From contig OY829542.1 of the NCBI GenBank assembly GCA_963691705.1, forward strand, positions 23,360,579-23,424,578: a DNA stretch of 64,000 nt, read 5' to 3'. The position numbers were made by a program, and so were the translations under genes. The stretch comes from Viola odorata. Taxonomy: Eukaryota > Streptophyta > Magnoliopsida > Malpighiales > Violaceae. The notes beneath the pieces were generated by a model. It did no database searches and was not told the origin of the DNA. It worked only from the letters and a program-made list of their open reading frames with translations. Shown in pieces: positions 46,163 to 55,923 of the stretch; position 1 is the stretch's first letter, and every line of letters begins with the position of its first letter.

Positions 46163-46205
46163 AATTTCTTTTTTTCTTACTAAACTTAACTTCTTATCTT
46201 TCTTT

Positions 46206-46267
46206 TTTCTCATTTCTCATTTCTCATTTCTCATTTCTCATTTCTCATTTCTCATTTCTCATTTCTT
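46206..46267 (+). repeat. 7-bp microsatellite (tctcatt)n
   Basis: About eight perfect copies of ctcattt, just inside the left end of hAT1. Confidence 0.93.
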
Positions 46268-46519
46268 ATCTTACCAAAGATTAATTAAAATTTCTCATTT
46301 CTTTCTTTTAAATAGAAAAAAGTATTAAGAAAGTTATATAAGAATTATTATGAGTATAAGACATTGTTTCTTTTAAACTTTAAAACTTAACTAAAAAGTC
46401 TAAAAGTCCTCAATATTTTTTTTTATTTGTTATTAAGAAAGTTATACTAGAATTATTATGAGTATAAGACATTGTTATGTATTATTAATACATATAAATA
46501 GCTATTTATATAGTTAATA

Positions 46520-47020
46520 TATATTATTAATACTTATTATCTAAAAGACATTGTCTCCATAAGTATTGTTCTAAAATATATGTTATCGTAAATTATAATA
46601 GCTATTTATCTAAACTAAACTTAATATGACACATAGTCACATACTAGTAATACTTATCAATAACCATTTATTAATGTTAATATATATTATTAATACTTAT
46701 TATCTAAAAGACATTGTCTCCATAAGTATTGTTCTAAAATATATGTTATCGTAAATTATAATAGCTATTTATCTAAACTAAACTTAATATAACACATAGT
46801 CACATACTAGTAATACTTATCAATAACCATTTATTAATGTTAATATATATTATTAATACTTATTATCTAAAAGACATTGTCTCCATAAGTATTGTTCTAA
46901 AATATATGTTATCGTAAATTATAATAGCTATTTATCTAAACTAAACTTAATATGACATACTAGTAATACTTATCAATAACCATTTATTAATGTTAATATA
47001 TATTATTAATACTTATTATC
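46520..47020 (+). repeat. 163-bp AT-rich tandem repeat in hAT1
   Basis: The word ctaaaagacattgtctcc recurs at 46541, 46704 and 46867 (period 163), and a fourth, shortened unit ends near 47020. Units are near-identical. Related, more diverged copies extend to about 47580. Confidence 0.9.
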
Positions 47021-48047
47021 TAAAATGTGTATATAATTAACAATTTTTTCTTTTAAGCTCTAAATATATTATGTAAAAGACACTATCATCATATTGTTAG
47101 TATTTGTTCAAAAATATATTATTGTAAATAAAAAACTATTTATATTGCTAGTATGTATTATTAATACATATAAATAGCTATTTATATAGTTAATATATAT
47201 TATTAATACTTATTATCTAAAAGACATTGTCTCCATAATAACTAATATTTTTTCCTTTGAACCTCTAAATATATGTTATCATCATAATGTATATACATCA
47301 ATCTTATCTAAACTAAACTTAGTATGACACATAGTCACATACTAGTAATACTTATTAATATACTTATTAAGCTCTAAAAATTAATAATTTTTTCTTTTAA
47401 ACTCTAAATATATTATGTAAAAGACACTATCATCATATTGTTAGTATTGTTAAAAAATATATTATTGTAAATTTTAATAGCTATTCATAATGTTAATTGT
47501 TAATATGTATTATTAATAGCCATTTATACATTTAATTGTTAATATGTATTATTAATAGCCATTTAGACATTATCTCAATAATAACTATTAAGAACCAAAA
47601 AAATAGAAACAATTATTAATTTCTTTCTTTTTAACCTCAAAATTCTTTGTTATGATAATGTATAAAAATTAAAAAAATACATGGAGTCAAAACGACTCCA
47701 TTTCACCTACGATTAGATTACACCCTAATTAAGCAAACAAGTGAAACAACACAACACTACAACCCATTTCTCCATTTTCCTTCGTAAAAACCCTAGAACC
47801 GCCGTTCCAACCCTCGACGCCGCCGCTCCCTCCTCGCTCTGATCGCCACGACGCTGCCGCTCCCTCCTCGCTCGATCCCGTCGCTGTCGGCCACCCCACT
47901 CCACTCCTCGCTCGATCCCGTCGCTGTCGAACTTCACCCCTTACTTCACCCACACCTTCTGGTCAAACCCATCCCTCTCCTTAACCTTCGCCGGCCGCTC
48001 CTCTCCTCTCCCGTCGCTGTCTCCTCGGTCTTGTCACCACCGCGAAT

Positions 48048-50759
48048 ATGGATGCAATTGGTGAATCCATTGATGTAAGGATTCACTCCTTATCCGCGAA
48101 TACATTGTTCCTTATTGTCCTTTTCATGATATCTGGTGTTGTTTTTGAAGTTTTTAGCTGTTTATGTGATCTGGGTTTTAATTTGTTTATGAGATGCTTG
48201 TTCCGTAAGCTTAGTTTCTGTGGGAACTGAGGAAAGAAAAGTAAATTGGTTTTAATGTAGTGCTGACAGTCAGACAATGTTTTCTTCAATTAGGTTGTTT
48301 TCTGTTTAACATGTTTAGATTAGTTGTCCTAATTTTTCTGTAGTTGTTCTAATGTTTATAAAAGCTAGTGCTTGTTATAGTATTTTGTGTTGCTCCAGAA
48401 AATTGAACACACGTGTGAGGAATATATCAATGAGTTTCCTAGATTTTTTGTTTCTCTTGTTTTTTTGTATAGATTGTGGAGTCAGCGGGGTCTCCTCTTG
48501 TGGCTGAAGGTAGAAATACAGTAGTCCCAACTCCAACTTCATCTACACAACGAAGTGAACCAACTGTTGGGGTAGAAGGAGTGGAAACCAGTCAACAGCC
48601 AGAAGAAACCGAGGAAAAGATAAAAAGAGAAAGGTCATTTGTCTGGGATCATGTCACGAAGTTTACAACTCGTAAGAACGAGAAGAAGGTACGATGTAAT
48701 TTTTGCCGAAAATCTGAGTATAAGTATGATCCTAATGGTAGTGGCACAAGTGCAATTAGGAAGCATTTGTTTAAATGTCCAAAAGGGCCATATTTCAATG
48801 CTGTTAAACCTGTTGAGAGTGCTGCTGCAGATGATCAATCTTTGTTGACTTTTAATTCGAGTAACGGGAGTGTCTTATCTGCATGGAAATTTAATCAGAA
48901 CAGATGTAGGCTTGCATTGGCTCACATGATTATTGTTGATGAAAAACCTTTTAAAATGGTTGAAGGTAAAGGTTTTAGGCACTTTTGTAATGAGTTGCAA
49001 CCTAAGTTTGTAATTCCTTCTCGAGTTACTGTAGCGAGAGATTGTTATGAGTTGTTTGTGGGGGAAAGATTGAAGCTGAAAAGTAGCATATCATTTAACT
49101 GTAGGAAGGTCTGTCTTACTACAGACACATGGACCAGCAATCAAAGAATTAATTATATGTGCTTGACTGCTCATTATATTGACTTAAATTGGAAGTTGCA
49201 AAAGAGAATCTTAAATTTCTGTCCAATTTCTAGTCATAGAGGTGAGTTCATTGGTAAATTGATTGAAAAATGTTTGTTGGAGTGGGGTATTGATAAGGTA
49301 ATGACTGTAACTGTCGATAATGCTAGTTCAAATGATGTTGCGGTGCAATATTTGAAAAAAAGGGTCAATCATTGGAAGGGTAGTGTTTTGGATGGGGAGT
49401 TTATACATATGAGGTGTGTTGCACATATAATGAATCTAGTAGTTAGCGATGGGTTAAAACTTGCTACTCCTTCAATTATTCGAGTCCGAAATACAGTTAG
49501 ATACTTGAGGCAATCCCCCTTAAGATTAGAAAAGTTCAAAGCATGTGTTGTGGAAGAAAGGTTAGGTTGTGATGCTATGTTGTGTCTTGATGTGTGCACT
49601 CGATGGAACTCGACTTATTTGATGTTAGAAACAACTTTAAAATTACAATCTGCTTTTGATAGATATGTGGGGTTGGATTTTAATTTTTCAAGTGAAGTTG
49701 GAAATGATGAAGAACTTGAATGTAGAAAGGGAATTCCTAGGGAAGAGGATTGGGTTCATATAAAGAACATGGTAAATTTTTTGAAATGCTTCTACACACT
49801 TACTCTAAGTGTTTCGGGTACTAAATACACAACTTCTAACATATGTTTGAATAAAGTGAGTGAGGTTGATTTTAGGTTGAAACTTATGTGCAACAATGTT
49901 GATTTTGAGGTGGCTGAAATGGCATTGCAAATGAAAAAAAAGTGTGACAAATATTGGGGCGATGCAGTTAAAATTAATGTGATGTTGTTTATTGCGGTCG
50001 TGTTAGATCCAAGGTATAAGTTAGGTTACGTGAATTATGTGATTAACAACATGTATGAGCTTAGCAAAGCAGTGGTATTGGTTGAGAAAGTGCGAAGGAA
50101 GCTTTTTGCATTGTTTGAAGAGTATGAAAGGGAGACTAACAAGTCCAAAACTGATGTGGTTGGAGAAGCTTCTTCTATTGATGCTGATTTAGTGGAAGGG
50201 TCATTAGATTTAGATGTTATTGATGGTCAATATGGATCAGCAGCATGTGCCTATGAATACAAGTATCGTAAGGAATTGGCTCAACAAGTGGGAGGACCAA
50301 GAAAATCAGAGTTAGATCGTTATCTTGAGGAAGAGACGATAGCAGCGAATTCAGATACTTTTGACATTTTGGAGTGGTGGAAGGTTAACAGTGTTCGATT
50401 TCCTACTGTTTCAATGATAGCACGTGATGTGTTGGCTATTCAGACTTCGACCGTCGCTTCAGAATCTGCATTTAGTTGTGGTGGTCGCATCCTTGATGAT
50501 TTTCGAAGCTCTTTGTCCGCAAAAATTGTAGAGGCGCTGATTTGCACTGAAGATTGGTTGAGAGCACCAACTTATGAGTATCATTGTACGACTGAAGAAA
50601 CGCTCAAAGAGGTTGATGAGCTTGAGAAAGGTAATATTTAAATTTACATTTTTTAGCTATGAATTAGTTATTTACTATGTGATTAATTCTGATTTTATAT
50701 AATTGGCAGCCTTTGAAGGTATTAACTTTGCACCTTCTGTGGTAGATATCATCTCATGA
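48048..50759 (+). CDS. hAT transposase (BED zinc finger, hATC domain), intact, 3 exons
   Basis: Proposed exons: 48048-48074 (MDAIGESID), 48473-50630 and 50710-50759, with GT/AG borders and matching phase, 744 residues. The main exon alone is open for 721 codons. Features: BED finger (FVWDHVTKF, then C-x2-C near CNFC, and H/C in RKHLFKC), the RNase H-like core with TTDTWTS and TVDNASSND carrying the first two acidic residues, the third in STVASESAFS, and a C-terminal hATC dimerisation domain (SELDRYLEEE...ILEWWK...EDWLRAP). It cuts and pastes elements with matching ends from the nucleus. It resembles RICESLEEPER/Daysleeper-like proteins but lies within complete termini, so it is a transposon gene. 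GC-rich leader with CTCCCTCCTCGCTC repeats at 47820-47930. Confidence 0.93.
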
Positions 50760-51004
50760 GAACTTCATCCGTTTGTAAGTACCTCCAATCGTTTACTAAG
50801 TTTCTTGTTGTTCACTATGAAATGCATTACTTATTTATTTAGCAATTCTAACTTCTTAGTAGTCTAAGAGTGTCGTTGAGATGAGCTTTATAATGTTCAA
50901 TAGTTGGTGTTTGATTCTTCTCAAGGTTGTATTAGTTATTGGCACATTTCTGCTTGAGTTTAAGGATTCGGTTTATCCTTTTGTTTGTGCTTGCTTGATG
51001 TTAA

Positions 51005-51505
51005 TTATTGTCTGAAAGGATGGATTTTTGTGCAGCAGTAGATGGATTTTTGTGAAGCAGCAGATGGATTTTTGTGCAGCAGTAGATGGATTTTTGTGAA
51101 GCAGCAGATGGATTTTTGTTCAGCAGTAGATGGTTTTTTGTAACCTAAATCTCCTTCGATCCTTCCCAAGGTTCGATACTGACTAAGGGCTATTCTGTTA
51201 TCTTCAACAGTAATATCCACTGGTGTCTTAATACCTTCTCTAAACGTGCTTCTGAGGATTATTTGAACTGTACTGATATGAATCAAACCAATTTTCTTTC
51301 TATGTTCTTCTTTAATCTTTTTTAATCTTGCTGCAATTTGGCTATTTTGAACTAAAGGTGCTTGTTTATTAGCTTCTTCAATCCGTATGGTTAATGGGCC
51401 GGCCCATTGGTTGTAGGCTGGTTGAAACTGTTTATTAGCTTCTTCATTAGTTGTAGGTTGGTTAATGGGCCGGCCCATTGGAAAATAATGAATTTGGCCA
51501 AACAA
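51005..51505 (-). CDS. hAT1 antisense frame resembling a Caulimoviridae movement protein fragment
   Basis: A 166-codon frame on the strand opposite the transposase. Residues roughly 70-125 contain HISTVQIILRSTFREGIKTP, VEDNRI and LGRIEGDLGY. That pattern (VQI, then a TP-x-D stretch, D-R, then LG.I.G.L.Y) recalls the 30K-type movement-protein domain of plant pararetroviruses and their endogenous copies. The N-terminal part is GPL and EEANKQ-rich and duplicated (two ANKQ blocks). The C-terminus is only the translation of a 22-bp repeat. It is a fragment, not a whole viral gene, and its resemblance is from memory, not from a search. Confidence 0.45.
   Translation of the reverse strand: MFGQIHYFPMGRPINQPTTNEEANKQFQPAYNQWAGPLTIRIEEANKQAPLVQNSQIAARLKKIKEEHRKKIGLIHISTVQIILRSTFREGIKTPVDITVEDNRIALSQYRTLGRIEGDLGYKKPSTAEQKSICCFTKIHLLLHKNPSAASQKSIYCCTKIHPFRQ
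51019..51140. repeat. 22-bp tandem repeat near the right end of hAT1
   Basis: About 5.5 copies of gatggatttttgtgcagcagta, alternating with gatggatttttgtgaagcagca, so the higher-order period is 44 bp. Confidence 0.93.
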
Positions 51506-51691
51506 AAAAAAATCCGAATTGGAACCGGAACAACACCGATCCGAACCGGGAAAAATGGAACCGATCCGATCCGAACCGTATTGATCCGGATCGGTCCGGT
51601 TCCATAAAAATGGAAACCGTAAATTACGGTTCGGATCGGTCCTAGGCCTAAAACCGGACCGATCCGGACCGTGTACACCCCTACTTACGAC

Positions 51692-51815
51692 AGTTACGGC
51701 GAGGTAATTGCCTCTTCAGGCATGATGGCGAAGGAGGGTTATCAGAATCTGGTGAAGTCGGAGGAGTTGGGGGAGAGTCGCGTTCAGCAATGCCTAAAGA
51801 GTATGAATCGGCCAT
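51692..51815 (-). pseudogene. Element B antisense frame 4, N-terminal piece cut by hAT1
   Basis: From an ATG at 51815 the frame reads MADSYSLGIAERDSPPTPP and on to RRNCRK, where hAT1 splits it. Across the insertion it continues in frame at 45844 (RSKKRRTLKTVDPSPHFYV) into the 136-bp repeats. Ser/Pro-rich then basic. Function unknown. Confidence 0.5.
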
Positions 51816-52297
51816 TAAACCACAAGGGATTTTAATAGAAAAATGTGAAGAAGAAGATGAACAGGAAAAGAGAGAGAAAATCCCATTAAATAATCAAAGC
51901 GGGGAGGCTTCCCCATCTTTTCGCACGACTTTTGAGAGAATTGATACGTTTTGAGAAGAACGATCTTAATTGCAGAATTGGATCTTGTGATCAGGCCTGT
52001 TGGAATTTCTCACTGATCGAGAGGCACCAAAAAGCCACCCAATCAGTTGATACTGAAGAGGCGGCGCGAAATTAATGCAGAACGGTTCGCGAGGATAACC
52101 ATTACCGAAGTCCAACCAATGGCAGACTCATTTTCAGTTGGGCTGATGTGACACTCAACTAAAACATTAATGGGCACGTTGCGGAAAGAAAGAAGAAAAA
52201 CGCGAGATGACGAAACGATTCTTTATTTTATGGCCTAAAGCATACATCCGCTTACATACAAAAGAAAATACGGGGAAGCGACGACAGCAGCAGGCGG

Positions 52298-52681
52298 TCA
52301 AGCATTGGACACGGCGTCGTCCTCCCCCAGAACAGTGGGAATCTCCCTCAGCGCATCTGCAACAGAGGTCAGCTCAGAAGAGCAAACCCTCATCCCCTTC
52401 AGATAGTACGACAGTAGGTCTTTCCTGTGCTGCAACATGGTGCTGACCACCTGGATGCCGGAGACAGTGGCGGCCGACTTTGTCACACTCTCCAGAGGAC
52501 TGAAGTCCTCTAGAGAAGTTCCAAGCTGCCTGGACAGTAGAGGGGTCATCATCCCCTGTAGCTCCAGAATGTCCTCGGAGGTCTTGGTCATCATCCTTTC
52601 CAAAAAGCCAATATCACCCTCGGTCAGGTTCTTCAGAGTGTGGGCTTTGGAAATCAAGAAATTTCTGGTCAGTTCGTCCAT
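52298..52681 (-). CDS. Element B antisense frame 3, small helical protein
   Basis: A complete 127-codon frame (MDELTRNFLISKAHTLKNL ... DDAVSNA) on the strand opposite gag-pol. It is open from start to stop, unlike gag-pol. Composition is helical with regularly spaced Leu/Ile/Met (FLERMMTKTSEDILELQGMM). I do not recognise it. A minus-strand TATA box lies 60 bp upstream of the ATG, so it looks like an independent gene carried by the element. Confidence 0.55.
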   Translation of the reverse strand: MDELTRNFLISKAHTLKNLTEGDIGFLERMMTKTSEDILELQGMMTPLLSRQLGTSLEDFSPLESVTKSAATVSGIQVVSTMLQHRKDLLSYYLKGMRVCSSELTSVADALREIPTVLGEDDAVSNA

Positions 52682-52740
52682 GAAGAAAATGCTGAGACAA
52701 GTGTGAAGAAAAGTGTAAATTTTTGCGCGGTGAAAAATTC

Positions 52741-52748
52741 AATTTATA
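52741..52748 (-). promoter_or_regulatory. TATA box of element B antisense frame 3
   Basis: TATAAATT on the minus strand, 60 bp before the ATG at 52681, a normal plant spacing. Confidence 0.55.
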
Positions 52749-52894
52749 AGCCCCAAGATACGACAGTTTAAAAAAACATATTCCTCGAAACCCGCGCTAC
52801 CTCGTCATCTCGAGGAACCGTCAGGCATGACACGGAAATGAATGAGAGGCGTTAGCTCTTGGTAAACACTCGGGCTCGTTTTCAGTTGGGCTTA

Positions 52895-53405
52895 TGATAA
52901 CAATAGAGACAATTTCAGGGGCGTTATCATCCTTACACCCTGCGTTAAGGTCGGAACCCTGTAGCCCCTATCAGGCATTTGCCGCGGGAGTTGCCGCCGC
53001 TCACCAAGGGAAGAATCCTGGGATGGTCGACATCAGCGGGGGGCGGGGTCTCACGCGTCATCTATCCACATGCACGACGCTATCCCATCCCAGATCAGCC
53101 ACGACGTCACTTGAGGCTGCCGTCCAGGACGTCATCCGAAGCGTTATCTTCCCTAGATAACGCCCACCCCCTAGAGGTAATGCCCTCGCTTAGCTTATAA
53201 ATACCCAACCATTCGAAACACAAGGTAAGCCTAAGATCGCTACTCGAACCCCTGCCATTTTGAACCGCCATACTAACTTAAGCATCGGAGTATCTACGTC
53301 AGAGCCTCCCCCTCCGGCGCCTTGCAGGTACACTCGACGGCAACTACAGTGACTCCGAGCGGCCATAATCCTCGCCCCGATCATCTCGAAGTTTGAATCT
53401 TATCA
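52895..53405 (+). repeat. 3' LTR of element B
   Basis: Same length as the 5' LTR, with about 28 substitutions by eye and no indel. Followed by the TSD aagct. No clear polypurine tract precedes it (52865-52894 reads aacactcgggctcg..., mixed). Confidence 0.92.
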
Positions 53406-53410
53406 AAGCT

Positions 53411-54065
53411 CATGGAACAGGAGAAAGGATTGGCACATCGTGATTCCTTGATAAGGTTACAACCTAGAGAGATGTAATTCCATTGGAAAGTAAGAAGAAA
53501 AGAAAACAACTCGAGTTCCTTTTTATGAGCTTTTAGATGATGAAGAGATAAAACATCAACTTGAGTTGAAGAATGATCTTAAAAAGTCGTTGAAATCAAG
53601 CTCAATTTGCAAGGTCAGTGATTTTATGAGTCAAGAAAGCTAAAGAATAACATATACTAATCCCTTATGTTTTGAGGATGAGGTCAAGATTAAAAATAAG
53701 GAAGACTTGCAAAATGAGCATCTATGGATGAGGCATACTCGAAAAAGGCTTGCTAAAGTGTGCCAAGATGTTTATCACTATATTTCAAGAAGTCTTAGAA
53801 GACCAAGGAAAACGAAGAGGTAGTGTTTATTACATCAAGACACTTTTTTTTTTGTTGGCGTCGACTTTAGGAATTTTGAACTTATTATTTTTTTTATTTG
53901 AAATCTTTATTATAATTTGGATAATTCTAGAGTTTTTAGTATTTTTCCTTATTATGATATAGAATAATTACCGACTTGGTCAAATTTTATAGTCATTAGA
54001 AGTCAAATAGTCAAAGACTAAATGTTAGGATAATGATATTTTAGGCACCTCTATTTAATTTTTCT
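53411..54065. other. Sequence right of element B, not recognised
   Basis: Plus-strand fragments such as DDEEIKHQLELKNDLKKSLK (about 53536) hint at a decayed coding region, but stops interrupt it and I know no family. It is the pre-insertion neighbour of the copia scrap at 27356-27558. Confidence 0.35.
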
Positions 54066-54545
54066 TATTATAGTTATCAGAACCGGACCGACCCGTCAGT
54101 CGGACCAGTAAAACTGCGATCCAAAGAGATTTTTGGTTCGGTTTAGTTATTAGACCGAATCTGCATACAGACCAAAAAATCGATCGACCCGACTAGTTTT
54201 TACACAACCGGTGACTCGGCCGGTTTACTAACAACCCGGCTGAATCATTGCCGTTATCAAAACAACGCCGTTTAAGGAAAAGAAAATGACGTCGTTTTGT
54301 GCTTTTTCTCCTTCTCTTTGAACCCAAAATCCAAAACTTGCAAATCTCCCTCATCTAACCATATCACAACCGCACCACTCCATCACAACGATCTCCCTCA
54401 TCCAACCATATCACAACCACACCAGCACCAACCACACCACCACCTGCCGCCACACCAGCACCATCACCCACCGCTGGCGAGGCTATCCAACCACAGCAGC
54501 AGCCGATCGCCTGTCCCCTTTCTCACTCTCAACCGCAGCCGGCCT
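54066..54545. mobile_element. Partial hAT-like element (ttatcagaaccgg end)
   Basis: gttatcagaaccggacc at 54073 matches the terminus of the hAT element at 23847, followed by similar accgg-rich words. A gacgtcgtttt motif is followed by CT/CA-rich leader-like sequence. The right end is not seen; gypsy element D starts at 54546. Confidence 0.5.
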
Positions 54546-55266
54546 TGATAATAGCTTGGTTCTTTTAGACGTTGGATCTAGCCTCCTTTGGAAGGTTGGA
54601 ATCGGTGAATGAATGGATGAAGCGAAGTGAAGATGAATGCAGAAATAAAATGATAAATAGATAGATGTTCTTGAATACAAATAACTCACAACTCTAACAA
54701 ACCCTTCTAGTAACTAGACTAGACAACCTTGTTACAATAGATGCAAGGATCTCTAACTCTAACTTGACCCTTCCAATAACCAGATTGGACAACCCAAGGA
54801 AAAGAGAAGATAAAGATAAAACCCTAATTCTCACTTAAGGTGAAGTGTTCTTGAAAGAATGAGTAAACCCAACTAAATTCAAGACCATTACAAAATGACC
54901 TATCTCTAAGTATTTATAGTAAGTCCCACATACAAAAGAAACCCTAAATAACCCTTGGAAGTAAGTGTTCTCATCTTCCTGGCAGTGGTTAGCGGTATGC
55001 TGCTAAGGAGCTAGCGGTATGCCGCTAGCTACTGCCCAAAATGCTCTCAAATTCTCCTTGGTTGGCGGCATGCCGCTAGCACCTACTGCCCTAAAGTGCC
55101 CAAAGTGATTCTGAGGGCTGTACGCGCACTTTCGTTGGCGTGGATGCACATAGACCATTGTTCCCGAGCCTCTAAGTTGTCTTCTTCCATTCGAAAGGTC
55201 TTCAAGAGCAATGCTATTGTTCCCTTGCTTCTTAAAGCATAGCCTTGAGTATCCGAGCTCGTATGA
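54546..55266 (-). repeat. 3' LTR of element D
   Basis: 721 bp, defined by the polypurine tract on one side and TGATA on the other. TATAAATAC on the minus strand at 54910-54918. Contains several copies of gctagcggtatgccgcta (54987-55080). Confidence 0.65.
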
Positions 55267-55923
55267 TCTCCTCTCCCTTTGAGAGGATTCGTCCTCGAAT
55301 CCATACGTTCATCTCCCGCAAGTTCCTCCTCATCACCTACAAAGTATGGAGATAAGTCATTAATATTGAACGTGGGACTACTATTACCAAAAGAAGATGA
55401 GAGGTCAAGGTGATAAGCGTTGCTATTAATTTTCTCCACAATGAAAAATAGAACATCTCCCCGTTGGCTAAGCTTGCCCTTCCGTTGGGGGGGAAATGAT
55501 CCTTTCTCAAGTGTAGCCAAACCCATTCGTCCACTTGAAAGGATTTGATGCGGCGGCTTGAATTGTGCTTGTGCATCAACTTGGCATTTAATGTCTCCAT
55601 GTGATCCTTAGCCTTTCCATGTAACTTTTGCACCATTGCTGCCTTCGCCTCAACATCTAAGCTAGCACAATCACTCAAGGAAATATGCAATAAGTCTATG
55701 GGGGTGAGAGGATTAAACCCATACATAAGTTCAAAAGGAGAGAAGCGAGTGGAAGAGTGCATAGTGCGATTGTAAGCAAATTCAATGAAAGGAATGCAAT
55801 CATCCCATGCTTTGGCATATTGTTGAATCATAACACGCAATATTATTCCTAAGGTTCTATTAACAACTTCAGTTTGGCCATCCGCAAATGTAGAGAACAA
55901 AAGTTTTGTGCCAAGTTTAGCTA
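55267..55923 (-). pseudogene. Element D integrase C-terminal half
   Basis: [12 protein letters not shown]...[45 protein letters not shown] and SFQVDEWVWLHLRKD align with element A integrase, with the HPQT of [10 protein letters not shown] deleted. A frameshift near 55500 separates it from the DSRTNPLKG end. The frame then runs on into the LTR, as in element A. Confidence 0.82.

Larger units (their letters stand above)
45845..51683 (+). mobile_element. Autonomous hAT transposon hAT1, complete, 5.84 kb
   Basis: Terminal inverted repeats taggggtgtac...gtacacccccta (one C fewer in the sequence) lie inside the exact 8-bp TSD cttacgac (45837-45844 and 51684-51691). Subterminal regions carry dense ccggaccg/cggtccgg words, probable transposase binding sites. 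It contains an intact transposase gene, AT-rich 163-bp tandem repeats, a tRNA-like block and an antisense movement-protein-like frame. It inserted in a small antisense frame of element B. It matches hAT2 without visible difference. Confidence 0.93.
27559..53405 (+). mobile_element. Tat-type Ty3/gypsy retrotransposon B, 25.8 kb with two nested insertions
   Basis: 511-bp LTRs (TGATAAC...TTATCA) are flanked by the 5-bp repeat aagct (27554-27558 and 53406-53410). Removing nested element C and hAT1 leaves about 15.7 kb. Order: LTR, PBS, gag, protease, RT, RNase H, a second RNase H domain, integrase, a tandem repeat zone, antisense frames, LTR. The extra RNase H and the long antisense-coding 3' region place it in the Tat lineage. 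I count about 28 differences between the LTRs by eye (roughly 5.5%), mostly transitions. Confidence 0.92.
54546..55923 (-). mobile_element. Truncated Ty3/gypsy element D (3' LTR and integrase end)
   Basis: A minus-strand remnant related to element A: 3' LTR 54546-55266 (ends ...TATTATCA; its start reads TCATACG where TG is expected), polypurine tract AAAGGGAGAGGAGA, and the C-terminal half of integrase. No other LTR, gag or RT is seen. The internal region stops abruptly at about 55923, where unrelated sequence begins. Confidence 0.78.

Noticed and set aside
47725..47953. Arg/Gly-rich minus-strand frames in the hAT1 leader (and 63308-63536 in hAT2)
   Set aside because: By-product of the gcgaggagggagcgg-type repeats in the transposase 5' leader.
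48473..50759. Domesticated host gene of the Daysleeper type
   Set aside because: The gene lies inside complete hAT termini with a perfect 8-bp TSD and a second copy, so it is a transposon gene.
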